Assembly: GCA_036250195.1 (NCBI GenBank)
Contig: JAVHZZ010000008.1
Span: forward strand, 1,746,501-1,810,500
DNA length: 64,000 nucleotides
From: Mixophyes australis
Lineage: Eukaryota > Chordata > Amphibia > Anura > Limnodynastidae
Direction: 5' to 3'
The stretch's first letter is position 1. Every line of letters begins with the position of its first letter. Position numbers and translations under genes: made by a program. Shown here piece after piece: positions 11,371 through 24,380 of this stretch. The notes beneath the pieces are model-generated. The model saw only the letters and a list, made by a program, of their open reading frames with translations, ran no database searches and was not told the DNA's origin.

Positions 11371-11864
11371 GATTAGCACAAGATGATTAGCCAGAGATCA
11401 CTTCTCTTAGCGCTGGTTGATTTATTAACATTTTTGTTTAAGGTTATTATTGTTGTTTATCATGTATTTATTGGTTAATAAAAGTTATAGTTTTTTCACG
11501 ACCTGGGTGTATTGTTTAATAGTACAGTTATATGAGTCTAGGTCGTGTCTGATACACAGAATAGTGCAGGGACAAATGTGATGTATGCTCAACTCCAAAT
11601 ACTGCGCAGAATTACACACCGCTATATCTCTTCTGTGGTGGTGTCCGGCAGGATCTGGCCGCCCTCCGAAGGCTCCGTACTGATCTGTCTCCATGCATGC
11701 TTAGAAAAGCAATGCGGAAGCCTCGTATCTGGTCCTTTTATCAGCTGCACCCCCTGATCTGGTGGTAGTTCCACTACTGTCTCACCCCGAAAAATGCATG
11801 CAAATGAGAAAGAATAACAGCAGCGCAGAGAACACAGCATTTGTGTCCACACGGTAACGGGAGC
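11371..11864. other. Nothing recognised
   Basis: AT-rich spacer. Short open frames only, with no domain. Confidence 0.35.
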
Positions 11865-13160
11865 AGGCCATTGTGTAACGGGAGAAGGACACAATGTAAC
11901 GGGTTCAAGCAATTGTGTAACGGGTGGAGGACATTGTGTAACGGGAGGAGGACATTGTGTAGCGGGAGGAGGACATTGTATAACGGGAGGACTGTAAACA
12001 TAGTGCAACAGGAGGAGGCCATTGTGTAACAAGACTGTAAACACAGTGTAACAGGAGGAGGACATTGTGCAATGGGACTGTAAACATAGTGTAATGGGAG
12101 GAGGCCATTATGTAACGGGAGGAGGACATTGTGTAACGGGAGGAGTACATTGTGTAACGGGAGGAGGACATTGTGTAACGGGTGGAGGAGATTGTGTAAC
12201 GGGTGGAGGACATTGTGTAACGGGAGGAGGACATTGTGTAACGGGTGGAGGACATTGTGTAACGGGAGGAGGAGATTGTGTAACGGGAGGAGGACATTGT
12301 GTAACGGGAGGAGGACATTGTGTAACGGAAGCAGAATACAGTGTAACAGGAGGAGGATATTGTGTAACGGGAGGAGGACATTGTGTAACGGGAAGAGGGC
12401 ATTGTGTAACGGGTGGAGGACATTGTGTAACGGGAGGAGGAGATTGTGTAACGGGAGGAGGACATTGTGTAACGGAAGCAGAATACAGTGTAACAGGAGG
12501 AGGATATTGTGTAACGGGAGGAGGACATTGTGTAACGGGAGGAGGACATTGTGTAACGGGAGGAGAACACAGTGTAACGGGAGGAGGACATTGTGTAACG
12601 GGAGGAGGACATTGTGTAACGGAAGCAGAATACAGTGTAACAGGAGGAGGATATTGTGTAACGGGAGGAGGACATTGTGTAACGGGAGGAGGAGATTGTG
12701 TAACGGGAGGAGGACATTGTGTAACGGAAGCAGAATACAGTGTAACAGGAGGAGGATATTGTGTAACGGGAGGAGGACATTGTGTAACGGGAGGAGGACA
12801 TTGTGTAACGGGAGGAGAACACAGTGTAACGGGAGGAGGACATTGTGTAACGGGAGGAGAACATAGTGTAACGGGAGGAGGATATTGTGTAACGGGAGGA
12901 GGACATTGTGTAACGGGAGGAGAACACAGTGTAACGGGAGGAGGACATTGTGTAACGGGAGGAGAACATAGTGTAACGGGAGGAGGATATTGTGTAACGG
13001 GAGGAGAACACAGTGTAACGGGAGGAGGATATTGTGTAACAGGAGGAGGACATTGTGTAACGGGAGGAGAACACAGTGTAACGGGAGGAGGACATTGTGT
13101 AACGGGAGGAGAACATAGTGTAACGGGAGGAGGATATTGTGTAACAGGAGGAGGACATTG
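11865..13160. repeat. 21-bp minisatellite, about 60 copies
   Basis: Tandem units close to GTGTAACGGGAGGAGGACAT plus T. Variant units (GGAAGCAGAATACA, GGAGGAGAACACA, GGTGGAGG) recur in blocks, giving a higher-order pattern at about 12300-12800. Because 21 is divisible by 3, frames stay open on both strands (386 codons at 12067-13227 plus; 417 codons at 11905-13158 minus). These are by-products of periodicity, not supported genes. Confidence 0.95.
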
Positions 13161-13439
13161 TGAAATTAATGGCTTAATATCGATAAGTACTTCTTATTGC
13201 AAATATAATTCTCTAAAGAGATCTTAAAAAGAAATGATTGTTATGGAGGAGTTCTACCACTGGTATAAACAGCCAGAGGGCCCTGGTCCCCAATATAACA
13301 TGATCATAACCCAGTTCCACTGTATAGTAAGCTCAGTGCAGTGTAAGCAGATATGTGACATGTAATGGGATTGTGGTACCTCCCAGCAGACATAATATAT
13401 ATTGGTGGGGACAGACAGTAGTGATGGGATAATGTATAA
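13161..13439. other. Spacer between two minisatellites
   Basis: Unique sequence, AT-rich at first. Nothing recognised. Confidence 0.4.
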
Positions 13440-15428
13440 TGTAGTGAGGAGATGGGGGGGGGGGGGGGATGCTGACTGACAGTCTGGGAGCCCCCACATA
13501 TAATGTAGTGAGGAGATGGGGGGGGGGGGATGCTGACTGACAGTCTGGGAGCCCCCACATATACTGTAGTGAGAGGATTGGGGGGGGGGGGGAGATGCTG
13601 ACTGACAGTCTGGGAGCCCCCACATATAATGTAGTGAGGGGATGGGATTGGGGGGGAGATGCTGACTGACAGTCTGGGAGCCCCCACATATAATGTAGTG
13701 AGGGATGGGGGGGGGGGGGAGATGCTGACTGACAGTCTGGGAGCCCCCACATATAATGTAGTGAGGGGATGGGGGGAGGGGGAGATGCTGACTGACAGTC
13801 TGGGAGCCCCCACATATAATGTAGTGAGGGGATTGGGGGGGGGGGGGGAGATGCTAGTGACAGTCTGGGAGCCCCCACATATAATGTAGTGAGGGGATGG
13901 GGGGGGAGATGCTGACTGACAGTCTGGGAGCCCCCACATATACTGTAGTGAGAGGATTGGGGGGGGGGGGGGAGATGCTGACTGACAGTCTGGGAGCCCC
14001 CACATATGATGTAGTGAGGGGATGGGGGGGGGGGGAGAGATGCTGACTGACAGTCTGGGAGCCCCCACATATAATGTAGTGAGAGGATTGGGGGGGGGGG
14101 GGGAGATGCTGACTGACAGTCTAGGAGCCCCCACATATAATGTAGTGAGGGGATGGGGGGGGGAGATGCTGACTGACAGTCTGGGAGCCCCCACATATAA
14201 TGTAGTGAGAGGATTGGGGGGGGGGGGGGAGATGCTGACTGACAGTCTGGGAGCCCCCACATATACTGTAGTGAGAGGATTGGGGGGGGAAAGGAGATGC
14301 TGACTGACAGTCTGGGAGCCCCCACATATAATGTAGTGAGGGGATGGGGGGGGGGGAGATGCTGACTGACAGTCTGGGAGCCCCCACATATAATGTAGTG
14401 AGGGGATGGGGGGGGGGGGGAGATGCTGACTAACAGTCTGGGAGCCCCCACATATAATGTAGTGAGGGGATGGGATTGGGGGGGAGATGCTGACTGACAG
14501 TCTGGGAGCCCCCACATATAATGTAGTGAGGGATGGGGGGGGGGGGGGGGAGATGCTGACTGACAGTCTGGGAGCCCCCACATATAATGTAGTGAGGGGA
14601 TGGGGGGAGGGGGAGATGCTGACTGACAGTCTGGGAGCCCCCACATATAATGTAGTGAGGGGATTGGGGGGGGGGGGGGAGATGCTAGTGACAGTCTGGG
14701 AGCCCCCACATATAATGTAGTGAGGGGATGGGGGGGGAGATGCTGACTGACAGTCTGGGAGCCCCCACATATACTGTAGTGAGAGGATTGGGGGGGGGGG
14801 GGAGATGCTGACTGACAGTCTGGGAGCCCCCACATATGATGTAGTGAGGGGATGGGGGGGGGGGGAGAGATGCTGACTGACAGTCTGGGAGCCCCCACAT
14901 ATAATGTAGTGAGAGGATTGGGGGGGGGGAGATGCTGACTGACAGTCTAGGAGCCCCCACATATAATGTAGTGAGGGGATGGGGGGGGGAGATGCTGACT
15001 GACAGTCTGGGAGCCCCCACATATAATGTAGTGAGAGGATTGGGGGGGGGGGGAGATGCTGACTGACAGTCTGGGAGCCCCCACATATAATGTAGTGAGG
15101 GGATGGGGGGGGGGGGGAGATGCTGACTGACAGTCTGGGAGCCCCCACATATAATGTAGTGAGGGGATGGGGGGGGGGGGAGATGCTGACTAACAGTCTG
15201 GGAGCCCCCACATATAATGTAGTGAGGGGAATGGGGGGGGGGGGGGGGAGATGCTGACTGACAGTCTGGGAGCCCCCACATATAATGTAGTGAGGGGATG
15301 GGGGGGGGGAGATGCTGACTGACAGTCTGGGAGCCCCCACATATAATGTAGTGAGAGGATTGGGGGGGGGGAAAGGAGATGCTGACTGACAGTCTGGGAG
15401 CCCCCACATATAATGTAGTGAGGGGATG
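13440..15428. repeat. G-tract-rich minisatellite, 60-70-bp unit, about 31 copies
   Basis: Each unit has a constant part (GATGCTGACTGACAGTCTGG, then GAGCCCCCACATATAATG and TAGTGAGGGGAT) plus a G run of variable length (about 7-14). Length variation lies mostly in the G run. A block from about 13641 recurs from about 14469 with the same order of variants (GATGGGATTG, ACATATACTG, ACATATGATG), an 828-bp higher-order duplication. Long minus-strand frames across it encode proline-rich repeats and are not considered genes. The array ends directly at the CpG-rich B4GALT2 promoter. Confidence 0.95.
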
Positions 15429-15790
15429 AAGAGGTTGTGCGGCAGCTGTGAGCCCCATCCCCGGGGTGTGAGGAGGAGGGGGCCGGAGACAAAGAGGGGA
15501 GAGGGGGCGGAGGGGCAGAGGGAGGGGGAGCAGCTGCCGCTTTGATCGCTCGGGCTCTCCGTAGCTGGCTGATATTTTGGGGGCATTTTGGGTTTATTAT
15601 TTCTCCCCCCTCAGCGCTGGAGCGGGCGGTGCCGGGTGTACACCCCATTGTGCCGGGAGCAGCCCCCTCCCCGCGGCTGGCAGAGGAGATGAGCCCGGCC
15701 CGGGGGAGAGAGCACAGCAGCGGGGAGCCGAGGTGAGCTGGCCGGGCTCATGGCTGCGGGGAGCAGGTGACGGCTGGACGGTGAGTGCGG
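15429..15790 (+). promoter_or_regulatory. CpG island, probable B4GALT2 promoter and non-coding first exon
   Basis: A sharp rise in G+C and CpG content sets this segment apart from its surroundings. It contains a GC-box-type GGGGGCGGAGG (about 15504-15514) and further GC-rich blocks. Two good splice donors follow: GAG/GTGAGC (exon end 15732) and GACG/GTGAGT (exon end 15780). It lies about 22.7 kb upstream of the exon carrying the B4GALT2 start, in the same orientation, and no other host gene is visible between. Vertebrate B4GALT2 genes have an untranslated first exon, so I infer this is it. Direct proof (transcript ends) is not in the sequence. No TATA box is obvious, as is usual for CpG-island promoters. 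Confidence 0.6.
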
Positions 15791-16017
15791 GGTACAAGAT
15801 ACAATGTTACCGCTGTGTGTTATGTGTGTCACCCGAGAGCTGTATGTTACATGTGTCACCCGACTGTTACATGTTATATGTGTCACCCGAGTGCTGTATG
15901 TTATATGTCGCTCACCCGAATGTTATATATTGTGTTACCCGATAACAGTTTGTTATATATTATATATGTCACACCCGTATAGATAGACTGTTATACATAT
16001 TATTAAATAAACGTATG
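15791..16017. repeat. Degenerate short repeat with GTGTCACCCGA core
   Basis: Several copies of a TGTCACCCGA-containing unit at irregular spacing of roughly 22-33 bp, mixed with TGTTATAT. They lie just inside the presumed first intron. Confidence 0.5.
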
Positions 16018-16560
16018 CTGTATATTCCAGAGACACATGTATAATATTATTATATATCTCCCATGGTGGTTATACAATAGCTGTATATACCAGGGACAGT
16101 GATAACCCTATAATAACACATGTATAATATACAGATTATTATATATCTTCCATGGTGGTTATACAATAGCTGTATATACCAGGGACAGTGATAACCCTAT
16201 AATAACACATGTATAATATACAGATTATTATAAATCTTCCATGGTGGTTATACAATAGCTGTATATACCAGGGACAGTGATAACCTTATAATAACACATG
16301 TATAATATACAGATTATTATATATCTTCCATGGTGGTTATACAATAGCTGTATATACCAGGGACAGTGATAACCCTATAATAACACATGTATAATATACA
16401 GATTATTATATATCTCCCATGGTGGTTATACAATAGCTGTATATACCAGGGACAGTGATAACCTTATAATAACACATGTATAATATACAGATTGTTATAT
16501 ATATCTCCCATGGTGGTTATACATTATACATTATAACAGTGATAACGCTATAATAACACA
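16018..16560. repeat. 89-bp tandem repeat, about 6 copies
   Basis: CTGTATATACCAGGGACAGT starts at 16081, 16170, 16259, 16348 and about 16437, a constant 89-bp step. Units are nearly identical (a few CCCTAT/CTTAT and ATATAT/ATAAAT differences). The outer copies are partial. Confidence 0.9.
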
Positions 16561-17330
16561 TGTAGAACCATGATTTGGAAAGTGCGTTATTCTGCCGTCT
16601 ACGGATACACAATCGTCATTCTCTATACAATGAAAAGCGTTCCAGAGAGGTTACGAGTCGCGACCGCCGGATATATTGACTCTCCAGCAAGCACAAGTAC
16701 CGCTGACCCTTATGAATGGCTGTTCCAGGATAACTTATCTTAGATTTTTCAGAACATGCAGCCAAAACTATTAAATGGCTGCAGCAGAGTTTTCATGAGA
16801 AGGGGAGAATGTGGACACCCCACCAACCAAGACATTGCGAGATATAAAAATAATGGGGGTAAATACCACTAAGAGTAGAGCAGGGCGTCTTATTTAAGCT
16901 CCCAATATATTCCTGGAAGAGTTCAGTGAATCCTGTTCCAGTCCAGCATGCCACAGAGTCCTATCTACGAGCTTCTGGACATGCCCGGTGTCCTCTGATT
17001 GGATGAGATTTAGACCATGAAATCCATGTCTAGATCCATGTATACCCTAACTCTACTAACCCTAGGGTTAGGGTATAAAGCGATGTCCTGTGGTGTTATG
17101 TGGGAGCCTGGGGATCGCAGTGCGGTTGACGAGTGGAGGGGAATTGGATGTACAGTATGGGCTGCTGAGGGATGGAGAAAAGAGATGATATGAGGGGTGA
17201 ATAAAAACTTGTAAGTTGGGTATACTAGGGTCATAAAATAAATTGGGACATACGAGTAAGCAGGGGGAAGATAGAGGCGAAATATAGCGAGAATTAAATA
17301 TATGGGAATGGGGAGATGGATGATCTTCCT
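16561..17330. other. Intronic, nothing recognised
   Basis: Lies in the presumed first intron of B4GALT2. A short stretch at 17042-17077 contains AACCCTAGGGTTAGGG, a few telomere-like hexamers in both orientations, too short to call an interstitial telomere. No gene seen. Confidence 0.4.
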
Positions 17331-17690
17331 CCCTTCAGCCCTCTTAGATCTACCTCTGACCTGCGCCTCGTCTCGTCTCTGGTAACCACCTCTCACTCCC
17401 GCCTACAGGACTTCTCCCGCGCTGCTCCCCACTTATGGTATTCACTACCACGTCCAATCAGACTTTCCCACAGCCTTCAAGTCTTTAGATGCTCGTTGAA
17501 AACTTATCTCTCTATTAGCAGTTACCCTACTCCCACTTACCCTACTCTCGCCAATACTACTCACACTAAGTCACCTGCCCCAATCTCCACTCGCTCCTCT
17601 TGTCTCTGCTGTGCCCTCTTCCACTTAGAATGTACGCTCTCTGGTGACCAGGTCCCTCCCTAACCTCTATTTGCATGTTTGGTTTATTTG
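17331..17690 (+). mobile_element. L2-type LINE 3' fragment
   Basis: The frame encodes the C-terminal end of an L2-type reverse transcriptase ORF: LVTTSHSRLQDFSRAAPHLW, then SLPRPIRLSHSLQVFRCSLK, with a 3' UTR-type pyrimidine stretch and CTTAGAATGTACGCTC. It is homologous in position to about 2030-2300 of the longer LINE copy but less damaged at the poly-C site. No 5' part is present. Confidence 0.8.
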
Positions 17691-18060
17691 GTGGAGGACA
17701 CCGTGGTTGTAGCGTTTTCATGCACCACCTCCCGGGACAGCTAAGTGCATTAATGTAATATATCTGCAAAAATATGTTTATATAACATACAGATACATCC
17801 AGAGCACAGATGTCACTGTCATCATCATTAACACATTAATTTACCCCAGGCCTGTAGGTCACACAAACATACATCTCCTAAAAGGCGCATCCCACTGATA
17901 CGTGCAAGTCAAAATTGGTCGCTTCATAGAAATTTAAATTAGAAGCAATCGGTTTTTGCGTGATTTTCAGTTTATAATCCACATGTAGTTTTCGTTTTTG
18001 CAAACCGCCACACATCGTACACGATTTTACACATATTATAGATTAATAATGTGGCATCCG
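17691..18060. other. Intronic, nothing recognised
   Basis: AT-rich intron sequence without recognisable features. Confidence 0.35.
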
Positions 18061-18162
18061 GATGTTGTGAAACTATAAGTCCCAGCACGCCCTGCCAGCC
18101 ATCATCTGGCTGATGACTGTTAAAACATGCTGGGGTTTGTAGTATCACAGCACCCGGAGAGC
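18061..18162. mobile_element. Short palindromic element, CTATAAGTCCCAGCA family, copy 1
   Basis: Left GTGAAACTATAAGTCCCAGC pairs with right GCTGGGGTTTGTAGTATCAC. The inner GCCAGCC and GGCTG also pair. A second member is at 29861-29976. It looks like a small non-autonomous DNA transposon; no transposase is encoded. Confidence 0.6.
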
Positions 18163-20698
18163 CGCAGGGTGACCCGGCCGGGTATATAGTATTCTCTGTT
18201 CTGTGCACAGAAAACGTTCTGTTTACTTTTTCTATACAAAACAAACAATCTCCGTCTTTAAATCTATTTCTCAATTTAATGCTGCATAAAAGTTGACAAT
18301 GTATTATCATTATCTGTTCCTGGCTCTAATTGTGTTTATCATGCTGCATAAAACCTGCGCTCCATTAAAATCTTTCCATATCCTATCTGTTTATGGAAAG
18401 AATGAGAACAAGGCACTGATGTGATTTCTCAGTAGTGGGAACCTTGCCGTAGACTGGAACCTGATACAGGCCCTCTGTCCGAGGCCAGTTGTGGATCCCA
18501 TGCTATAATCCAGCTAGATGGATTTCCAGGAGTGTACGGATAGAGGGAGGAGATGTTGGGTGGGATAATCATCCTGTACAGGTTGGGCCCGAATGAGGCA
18601 TCCCCAAGGTCCAGGACCCCAGAACAGGCCACGTTGTGTGACCCACACAGTCATTTCCCCACAATTCAGACGTACAATTGATGAATTTATTGGGTAACAG
18701 GAAAGGTAGCAGGAGGCCCGTTGTGGACAGATAAGGGGGTGTTCTGGTTTATAGTCCTCGGTATTGATTGTGAAAAGCAGAACTTGACTGTCGTCCTCCC
18801 CGACATCCCAGAAGGTCTCTGCATGGTGATATATGGTCATTTTCAGCTTCCCCGAACATTCCGAAACGTATCATCTACATCAGGATCTTCTGTACCGTCT
18901 CTGTTACTGAATGCGGTTACCTGTGATTGGTCAGCCACAGCCAGTAGAACTTTGTAGATCTTCCCAATAGCTCTCTGGTCCTGAAGGTGGCCTGGGACCC
19001 GCAGTCACCTGATATTTGGATGTGTTTTTGGGAATAAGCTTCGTTTTTTAAGTTAAGTGTTTCCATATCATTATTTTCCCTTCTATTGCTGCTGTGTATC
19101 GTAACGCACCTCTGCAACATCTACTGCGCCACCCTCCTGCCGCAACCTTCTCATAGCAATGTCCTTGTGGGAAGAGCTAACAGACAAGATGCTGACATTT
19201 GCATTAGCAGAATATAAGGGAAGTGAATTTGGTTTCTGATAATTGGCCACCTGCTTCCCCCATTCAGATATTTTATAGTAATCGTCTTATTTACTTTCTT
19301 CATTTTATGTCGATAATTCATTAGAAACCAGGGAAGCACAACAAGTCTTTATTGGTACCTATTGAAGACTAGTCCTCCCTAGCTTGTTAGCCAATCAGAA
19401 TCTAGATGGTTTTTGGGCTACGGCCGGACCTTCGCCTGTTATTTGACCTGGGGGTCTGTTGGGGTCAGAGCGTGGGAGTAATGGTGGTTTTAAGCCCTTG
19501 GTTCGCATTTAGACAATAGATAACGTCACCCGTTACCCCAAAATGAAGAAACAAAGATGGGAAACTGCACTAAACACTCTCTGCTCTACTGCAGGTAATA
19601 CTGAGTAATGTGCTGCACAGATACATTGTAGCACAGTTGTTGTATTTTGAGATCACTATGAAGGACACGGTGGTGGTTTCCCTAGTGATAGAAGGGGATA
19701 GTGGAGGTAAATTCACCTTAGGAAGGTGGTAAATGAGTTCCTTCTTCTATAACAATCCCTCCAGTATCCCAGCTTACAGAAATGTTTAGATATAAATCTT
19801 ATTATATTTATCACCATTTTAGAAATCCCCCTATACGTCTATTCTAAGGCAGTGTTTCATTCACTGTCTACGTCACTACCAGCAGGTTCCTGAGAGGATC
19901 TAATCTACAAGATTGGGAAAGGGGTTTCTTTTGGTCAAATTAAAATTTGGGTCTATGAAGCCTACTCTGGGGAATTCCACAAAAAGTGACATTTATTTTA
20001 ATATTCTTATCCCATTGTTCACCTCAATAAGAGTTACTTTGTGCTAACTAAGTTTGTTACATTTTCTGACACTTTTTCTCTTTTAAAGGTGCAATTCCAT
20101 AGAGAATGTTAGATTGAAGGGGATTAGATGGTCTCCTGTAGCTCAGTGATCCCTTCCCAATATTACTCAGGGGGGTGAGTTATGTGGCTTCCACTGAAAA
20201 AAAGAAAGTGTCTCTCCTGGAAACTTATGGCTTCTGCTCAGTCCAGGAGAGTGTGACCAGATCTCTTAGTCTGAGCCAGTCAGTGAGGAATCTCTTAGGT
20301 GGTCAGGTGACGGCAGAGGATGAAAAAAAAAAAAAAGGGAGGAGCAAAATTTTATGCTATTATCCTTCCAAAGTATTCAGCTCACTATATCATATATCTT
20401 GTCATACTAAAAACATACATGAGCTTCAATCAAAAACCTAAGGAACTAACTCCATGGGGCCGATTCAGTTCTCTGAGATGTCCATCGGGGCGGTTGCAGG
20501 GGTGGTCCGCAGCTATGTAGCATCACAGATAGTTCCTTGCACTCCATAGAGGAACGTAGGAAAATTTGTGATGTTCTGTGTTCTGGTACCGTAGTATCCT
20601 GAAATGAGCATGTACATTGTGGTGATGTCCAGCGACTGATTGTGGGGAATTGAATTCCCCACACTAAATACTACAATGTATTTCACGTCTATGAAACA

Positions 20699-20703
<5 letters not shown>
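18163..20703. other. Intronic, nothing recognised
   Basis: No coding domain, RNA gene or repeat family recognised. An A homopolymer lies at about 20322-20336. Confidence 0.35.
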
Positions 20704-20749
<46 letters not shown>

Positions 20750-20790
20750 TACTGATGTCATACTTAATGGTATATATATATATATTATCA
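20704..20790. repeat. (TA)n microsatellites
   Basis: A (TA)n run of about 40 bp at 20705-20747 and a shorter one at 20771-20784. Confidence 0.9.
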
Positions 20791-22299
20791 TTATCATATC
20801 ATTAAGTAATGACACCTTTCATCCCTGCCAATCAATACCTTCTTATAAGAACTCACATCCTGGTAGTTTCATCTTAATACAAGTGTGATTTCCTCATGTA
20901 CTCTGCAGGGAATGCACAGAAACCAGGGACAGCAATACCCACATAGGGACCATAGTATAACTCACACAGTATTTTGCTATTTTTCCTGCGTCTCACCTTT
21001 ACTTAGTGGAAATACACCTTGTCCTGTAGGTGCCTTTGGCTGCATCCGTTGTCCTGGTTGCTGATTCTGTAAATTGTGGGGTTAAATATCCTAAGATGTT
21101 CTATAGACTTGTCACATTGTAACTCTTCATATGCAGATTGTAGCTATAGATTAATAGCTACAAATATCTGCCCCCTGGACATTGATATCTTATAATCTGA
21201 GGAGCCCGAGTACAGAAACAATAGATTTTCCTGCTCTGTTTCCGAATCAATATATTTGTATTAAGCTTGAGAGAGAAAATGGACTTTCCAGTTGTTGTCA
21301 GGGAAAAGATTTTCCCCAGTGCAAAGTTTGTGACTGATCTCGATGGTGATTAACAAAGCTCTATCAGGGAGGTGTCTGTGCTTCCACTATATTTGTTTTT
21401 TAATCAATTTATTAGAAGACTTGAAATTTAAGCTGCTGTTTTCTCATAGGTTTAGTTTAAATTATATTTCATTGGCGAGAGTGGGCCCTGATTGAGGAGG
21501 GGGTGTATCTGCAGAAATAAACATTTTATTGGTGTTACTGGAAACCCTGTGTGTAATGCACTTCGAGAATGAGACGTGTAATTACCAATTCTGCCTCATT
21601 TACATGTCAGTGTTAATCAGGGACCGACCATAAAGCAGGATATTAATATGCCAAAATGCCCTATATAATAACTACTTCAACAGTTCTTCTACAGGTTCCT
21701 AGAAGAGAACCTCTTCCTGGTTCTGTGCCAGGTGGGGACAAGTGTTATGTTTTCCCTGCAGGTTCTACTTACCTTTCATAAATGTGTCACCAAGATTCAT
21801 TCACTGCTTCCATATCCTTCCCATGACTGCACCGGCCATGAAACGTTCTCCTCCAACCAGTTCGGTACTGGAGGTAGAAGAGGTTAAATCCACTACTCCC
21901 AGATCCTTCTTTCTGACACTTCCTGCCCAGGGGTGCAGTAGGACTATTGTCAGCTTTTAATTATATTTTTCTCTATGGGCGCCTTAGTTGGTTCCTCTGA
22001 ACCCAACTTCTAGACTACGGACCGGCAGGGAGCTGGTATGGGAGAGGATAGGACTGCTCAGAGAGGGGCTGTTGGGCAGGAGGTTAGCCCTCTTCCCCCA
22101 GCGCTCGGTGCCTTTTTCAAATCCAGACCGTGTTTGAAGGCGAGTACTTGGGCCAGAATTAGATACTAATGGTAGAAGAGCAGAAGCAGACTGGAACGGT
22201 TTCCAGAAGGAAAGAAACCATCGGAAAGCTAGAAATCTGTGTCAAAACCTCCAGAATTGGGGTCATGGGGCTAAGGAACAGGCAAATCACAAACAGGGT
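20791..22299. other. Intronic, nothing recognised
   Basis: No gene or repeat family could be supported. Short frames only. Confidence 0.35.
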
Positions 22300-23360
22300 A
22301 AATTACATTATCAGAAATGAGTAATTATGAAAGGGATCGTTATCCCCCCGTGTTACCATCTTATTCCCTTATTGGTGTACAGCTTCTTCTGATGGTTGGA
22401 GGCCAAGGACTATTTAGAAGGTTAAACATTAGACATGTTTGCTCCCCCTCCAACCAAAGTCTCAGACACCTACCGTCCAGTCTTCACTGGCTGCTCATAA
22501 AGAGATCTCAGCGTTCTTAATCCAGAATTTCCTAATACAAGTTCTGGATACAGAGACAGGTCCTGGCTTTTTGGTCGACAGTATTCTTGGTCTGAAAACC
22601 AAATTGAAGATACAGATATTTATATATCTGATGTTCCTGAATTTATTTGACAAAATTAAAATATTCGAGTCACCCTGGACCTTCAGAATGTCCAATTCAT
22701 TCAGAAGATCTGAAGTATATACGATTAGCGGTACGTGGGGACGAGAAGTGTTCTGTTTATCCCCTACTTAGACAATCTTCTCATTTTGTCTGACAACGTG
22801 GACACTCTGCCCTCCCCCCATTTAAACCTTGTTCAGGTCTGTCCCAATCAGGGTGGATTTCAAAGGGTCAAATTTGACCCCTTCTGAAAGGGAATCTTCC
22901 CGAACATTCTACTAGATTCTACAAAACAGACGTCCCTTCTCCCCAGCTCCAACTACTGGTGGTAATTCAGTAGATTTTGGCTTTCCAGAAACAAGAATTC
23001 TTCCCCATCTGGCAGGCCGTGTTACTACTTGATGACAGCTTGATTACTCCGATAATAAAGGCCCAATTCCAGTCAGGTCCGCAGCAGGTATTGGACAAAA
23101 AAAAGTGTTCACTGGGAAGAACTGACTCAGACCTGGACTGGTAGAGGTCGCCCCCAATCTGTAGGATGGAATCCTACAGTCATTACGTTACTTTATTATT
23201 ATCGCAACAGATGCCCATGTGAGATGCCAACCAGAAAAACCTCCGGCAGTATGAGGAGTACTGAAAGCAGCCACAACTTGGAGTTATATTCGACGGTATC
23301 CTACGGCAACTTCCGTCAGTCATCGATGATGCACTAGGAGCGAACTCTGATATACAATAT
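22300..23360 (+). pseudogene. Possible decayed DIRS-like reverse transcriptase / RNase H relic
   Basis: Fragments in several + frames resemble a tyrosine-recombinase retroelement pol region. They are PLLRQSSHFV with a frame-shifted PYLDNLLILSDN near 22760-22800 (in the place of a YLDD box), then QGGFQRVKFDP near 22845-22880, and IIIATDAHV near 23195-23220 (an RNase-H-like TDA). The order and spacing fit a DIRS-type RT-RNase H, but stops and frame changes are frequent and the match is by eye only. It could be another retroelement class. Confidence 0.3.
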
Positions 23361-23709
23361 ATTTTGTTGGGCAGTAACAAATATTCTATCTCTATTAGCA
23401 ATTGTAGAGGCAGATGAGCATCTTATGTCACTTCCTCAGACACCAGACCATAGACCAGGGGAATGGTCTGTAAACCGTTCAGTGATAAATGTATGTATAG
23501 AGCTTCTCATCCTGTCAGTGTGATGTAAATGTGTACAGGATACACCAGTATGTGGTTGGGAACTCTGTATAACGGGACATAGTATTATCTAACAGCACAT
23601 AGTGGTACATGGAGCTTGTTACTGAATATATCTGAGATAAGTCTGTTTGCGGGGGACCGTTCTAGTGCTGGTAAAGAGATATAAGACTTTCACCTGTACT
23701 TTTGTGACC

Positions 23710-23812
23710 ATCGTCATCATCACAGCTATTTATATAGCACCACTGATTCCGCAGCGCTGTACTCACATCAGTCCCTGACCCACTGGAGCTTACAGTCTAA
23801 ATTCATAGCACA
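23710..23812 (-). mobile_element. SINE tail fragment, copy 2
   Basis: Contains ATTTATATAGCACCACTGAT and TTCCGCAGCGCTGTAC followed by CTTACAGTCTAAATTC, the L2-like 3' half of the SINE family. The tRNA-like head is missing. Confidence 0.75.
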
Positions 23813-23863
23813 GGGCTGTCCACAGCTGCTATATTAACTGATAGAATCCATATGTTCCGTACA

Positions 23864-24380
23864 TACGCAACATTAAAACCACCTCAAGCCGCCAAAACGA
23901 CTCTGCCCCCTCGAGGCATGGACCCCACAAGACCTCTGAAGGTGTCCTGTGGTATCTGGCACCAAGACCTTAGCAGCAGATCCTTTAAGTCCTGTAAGTT
24001 GTGAGGTGGGACCTCCATGGCTCGGACCTGTTTTTCCAGCACATCATCATCATCACCATTTATTTATATAGCGCCACTGATTCCGCAGCCTTAAGACAGA
24101 GATCTCATTCACATCAGTCCCTGCCCCATTGGAGCTTACAGTCTAAATTCCCTACACACACACACGGGTCAATTTTGATAGCAGCCAATTAACCTACCAG
24201 TATGTTTTTGGAGTGTGGGAGGAAACCGGAGCACCCGGAGGAAACCCACGCAAACACAGGGAGAACATACAAACTCCACACAGATAAGGCCATGGTCGGG
24301 AATCAAACTCATGACCCCAGTGCTGTGAGGCAGAAGTGCTAACCACTACGCTACCGTGACATCCCACAGATGCTTGATAA
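23864..24380 (-). pseudogene. Tc1-like transposase C-terminal fragment, split by a SINE
   Basis: On the minus strand 23864-24040 translates to pieces such as PRNLQDLKDLL, WCQIPQ and TFRGLVGSMPR, the C-terminal end of a Tc1-like transposase of a lineage different from the one at 8751-10311. The sequence continues after the SINE at 24359-24380 (CCCACAGATGCTTGAT). The flanking copy of ACATC at 24041-24045 and 24359-24363 is the SINE's target duplication. Confidence 0.65.
24046..24358 (-). mobile_element. tRNA-headed SINE, copy 3, nested in a Tc1-like relic
   Basis: Near full-length. The minus-strand head has GTAGTGGTTAGCACTTCTGC and a B-box-like GAGTTTGATTCC; the L2-like tail is at the left end. 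It is flanked by ACATC direct repeats (24041-24045, 24359-24363), evidence of insertion into the Tc1-like sequence. Confidence 0.85.
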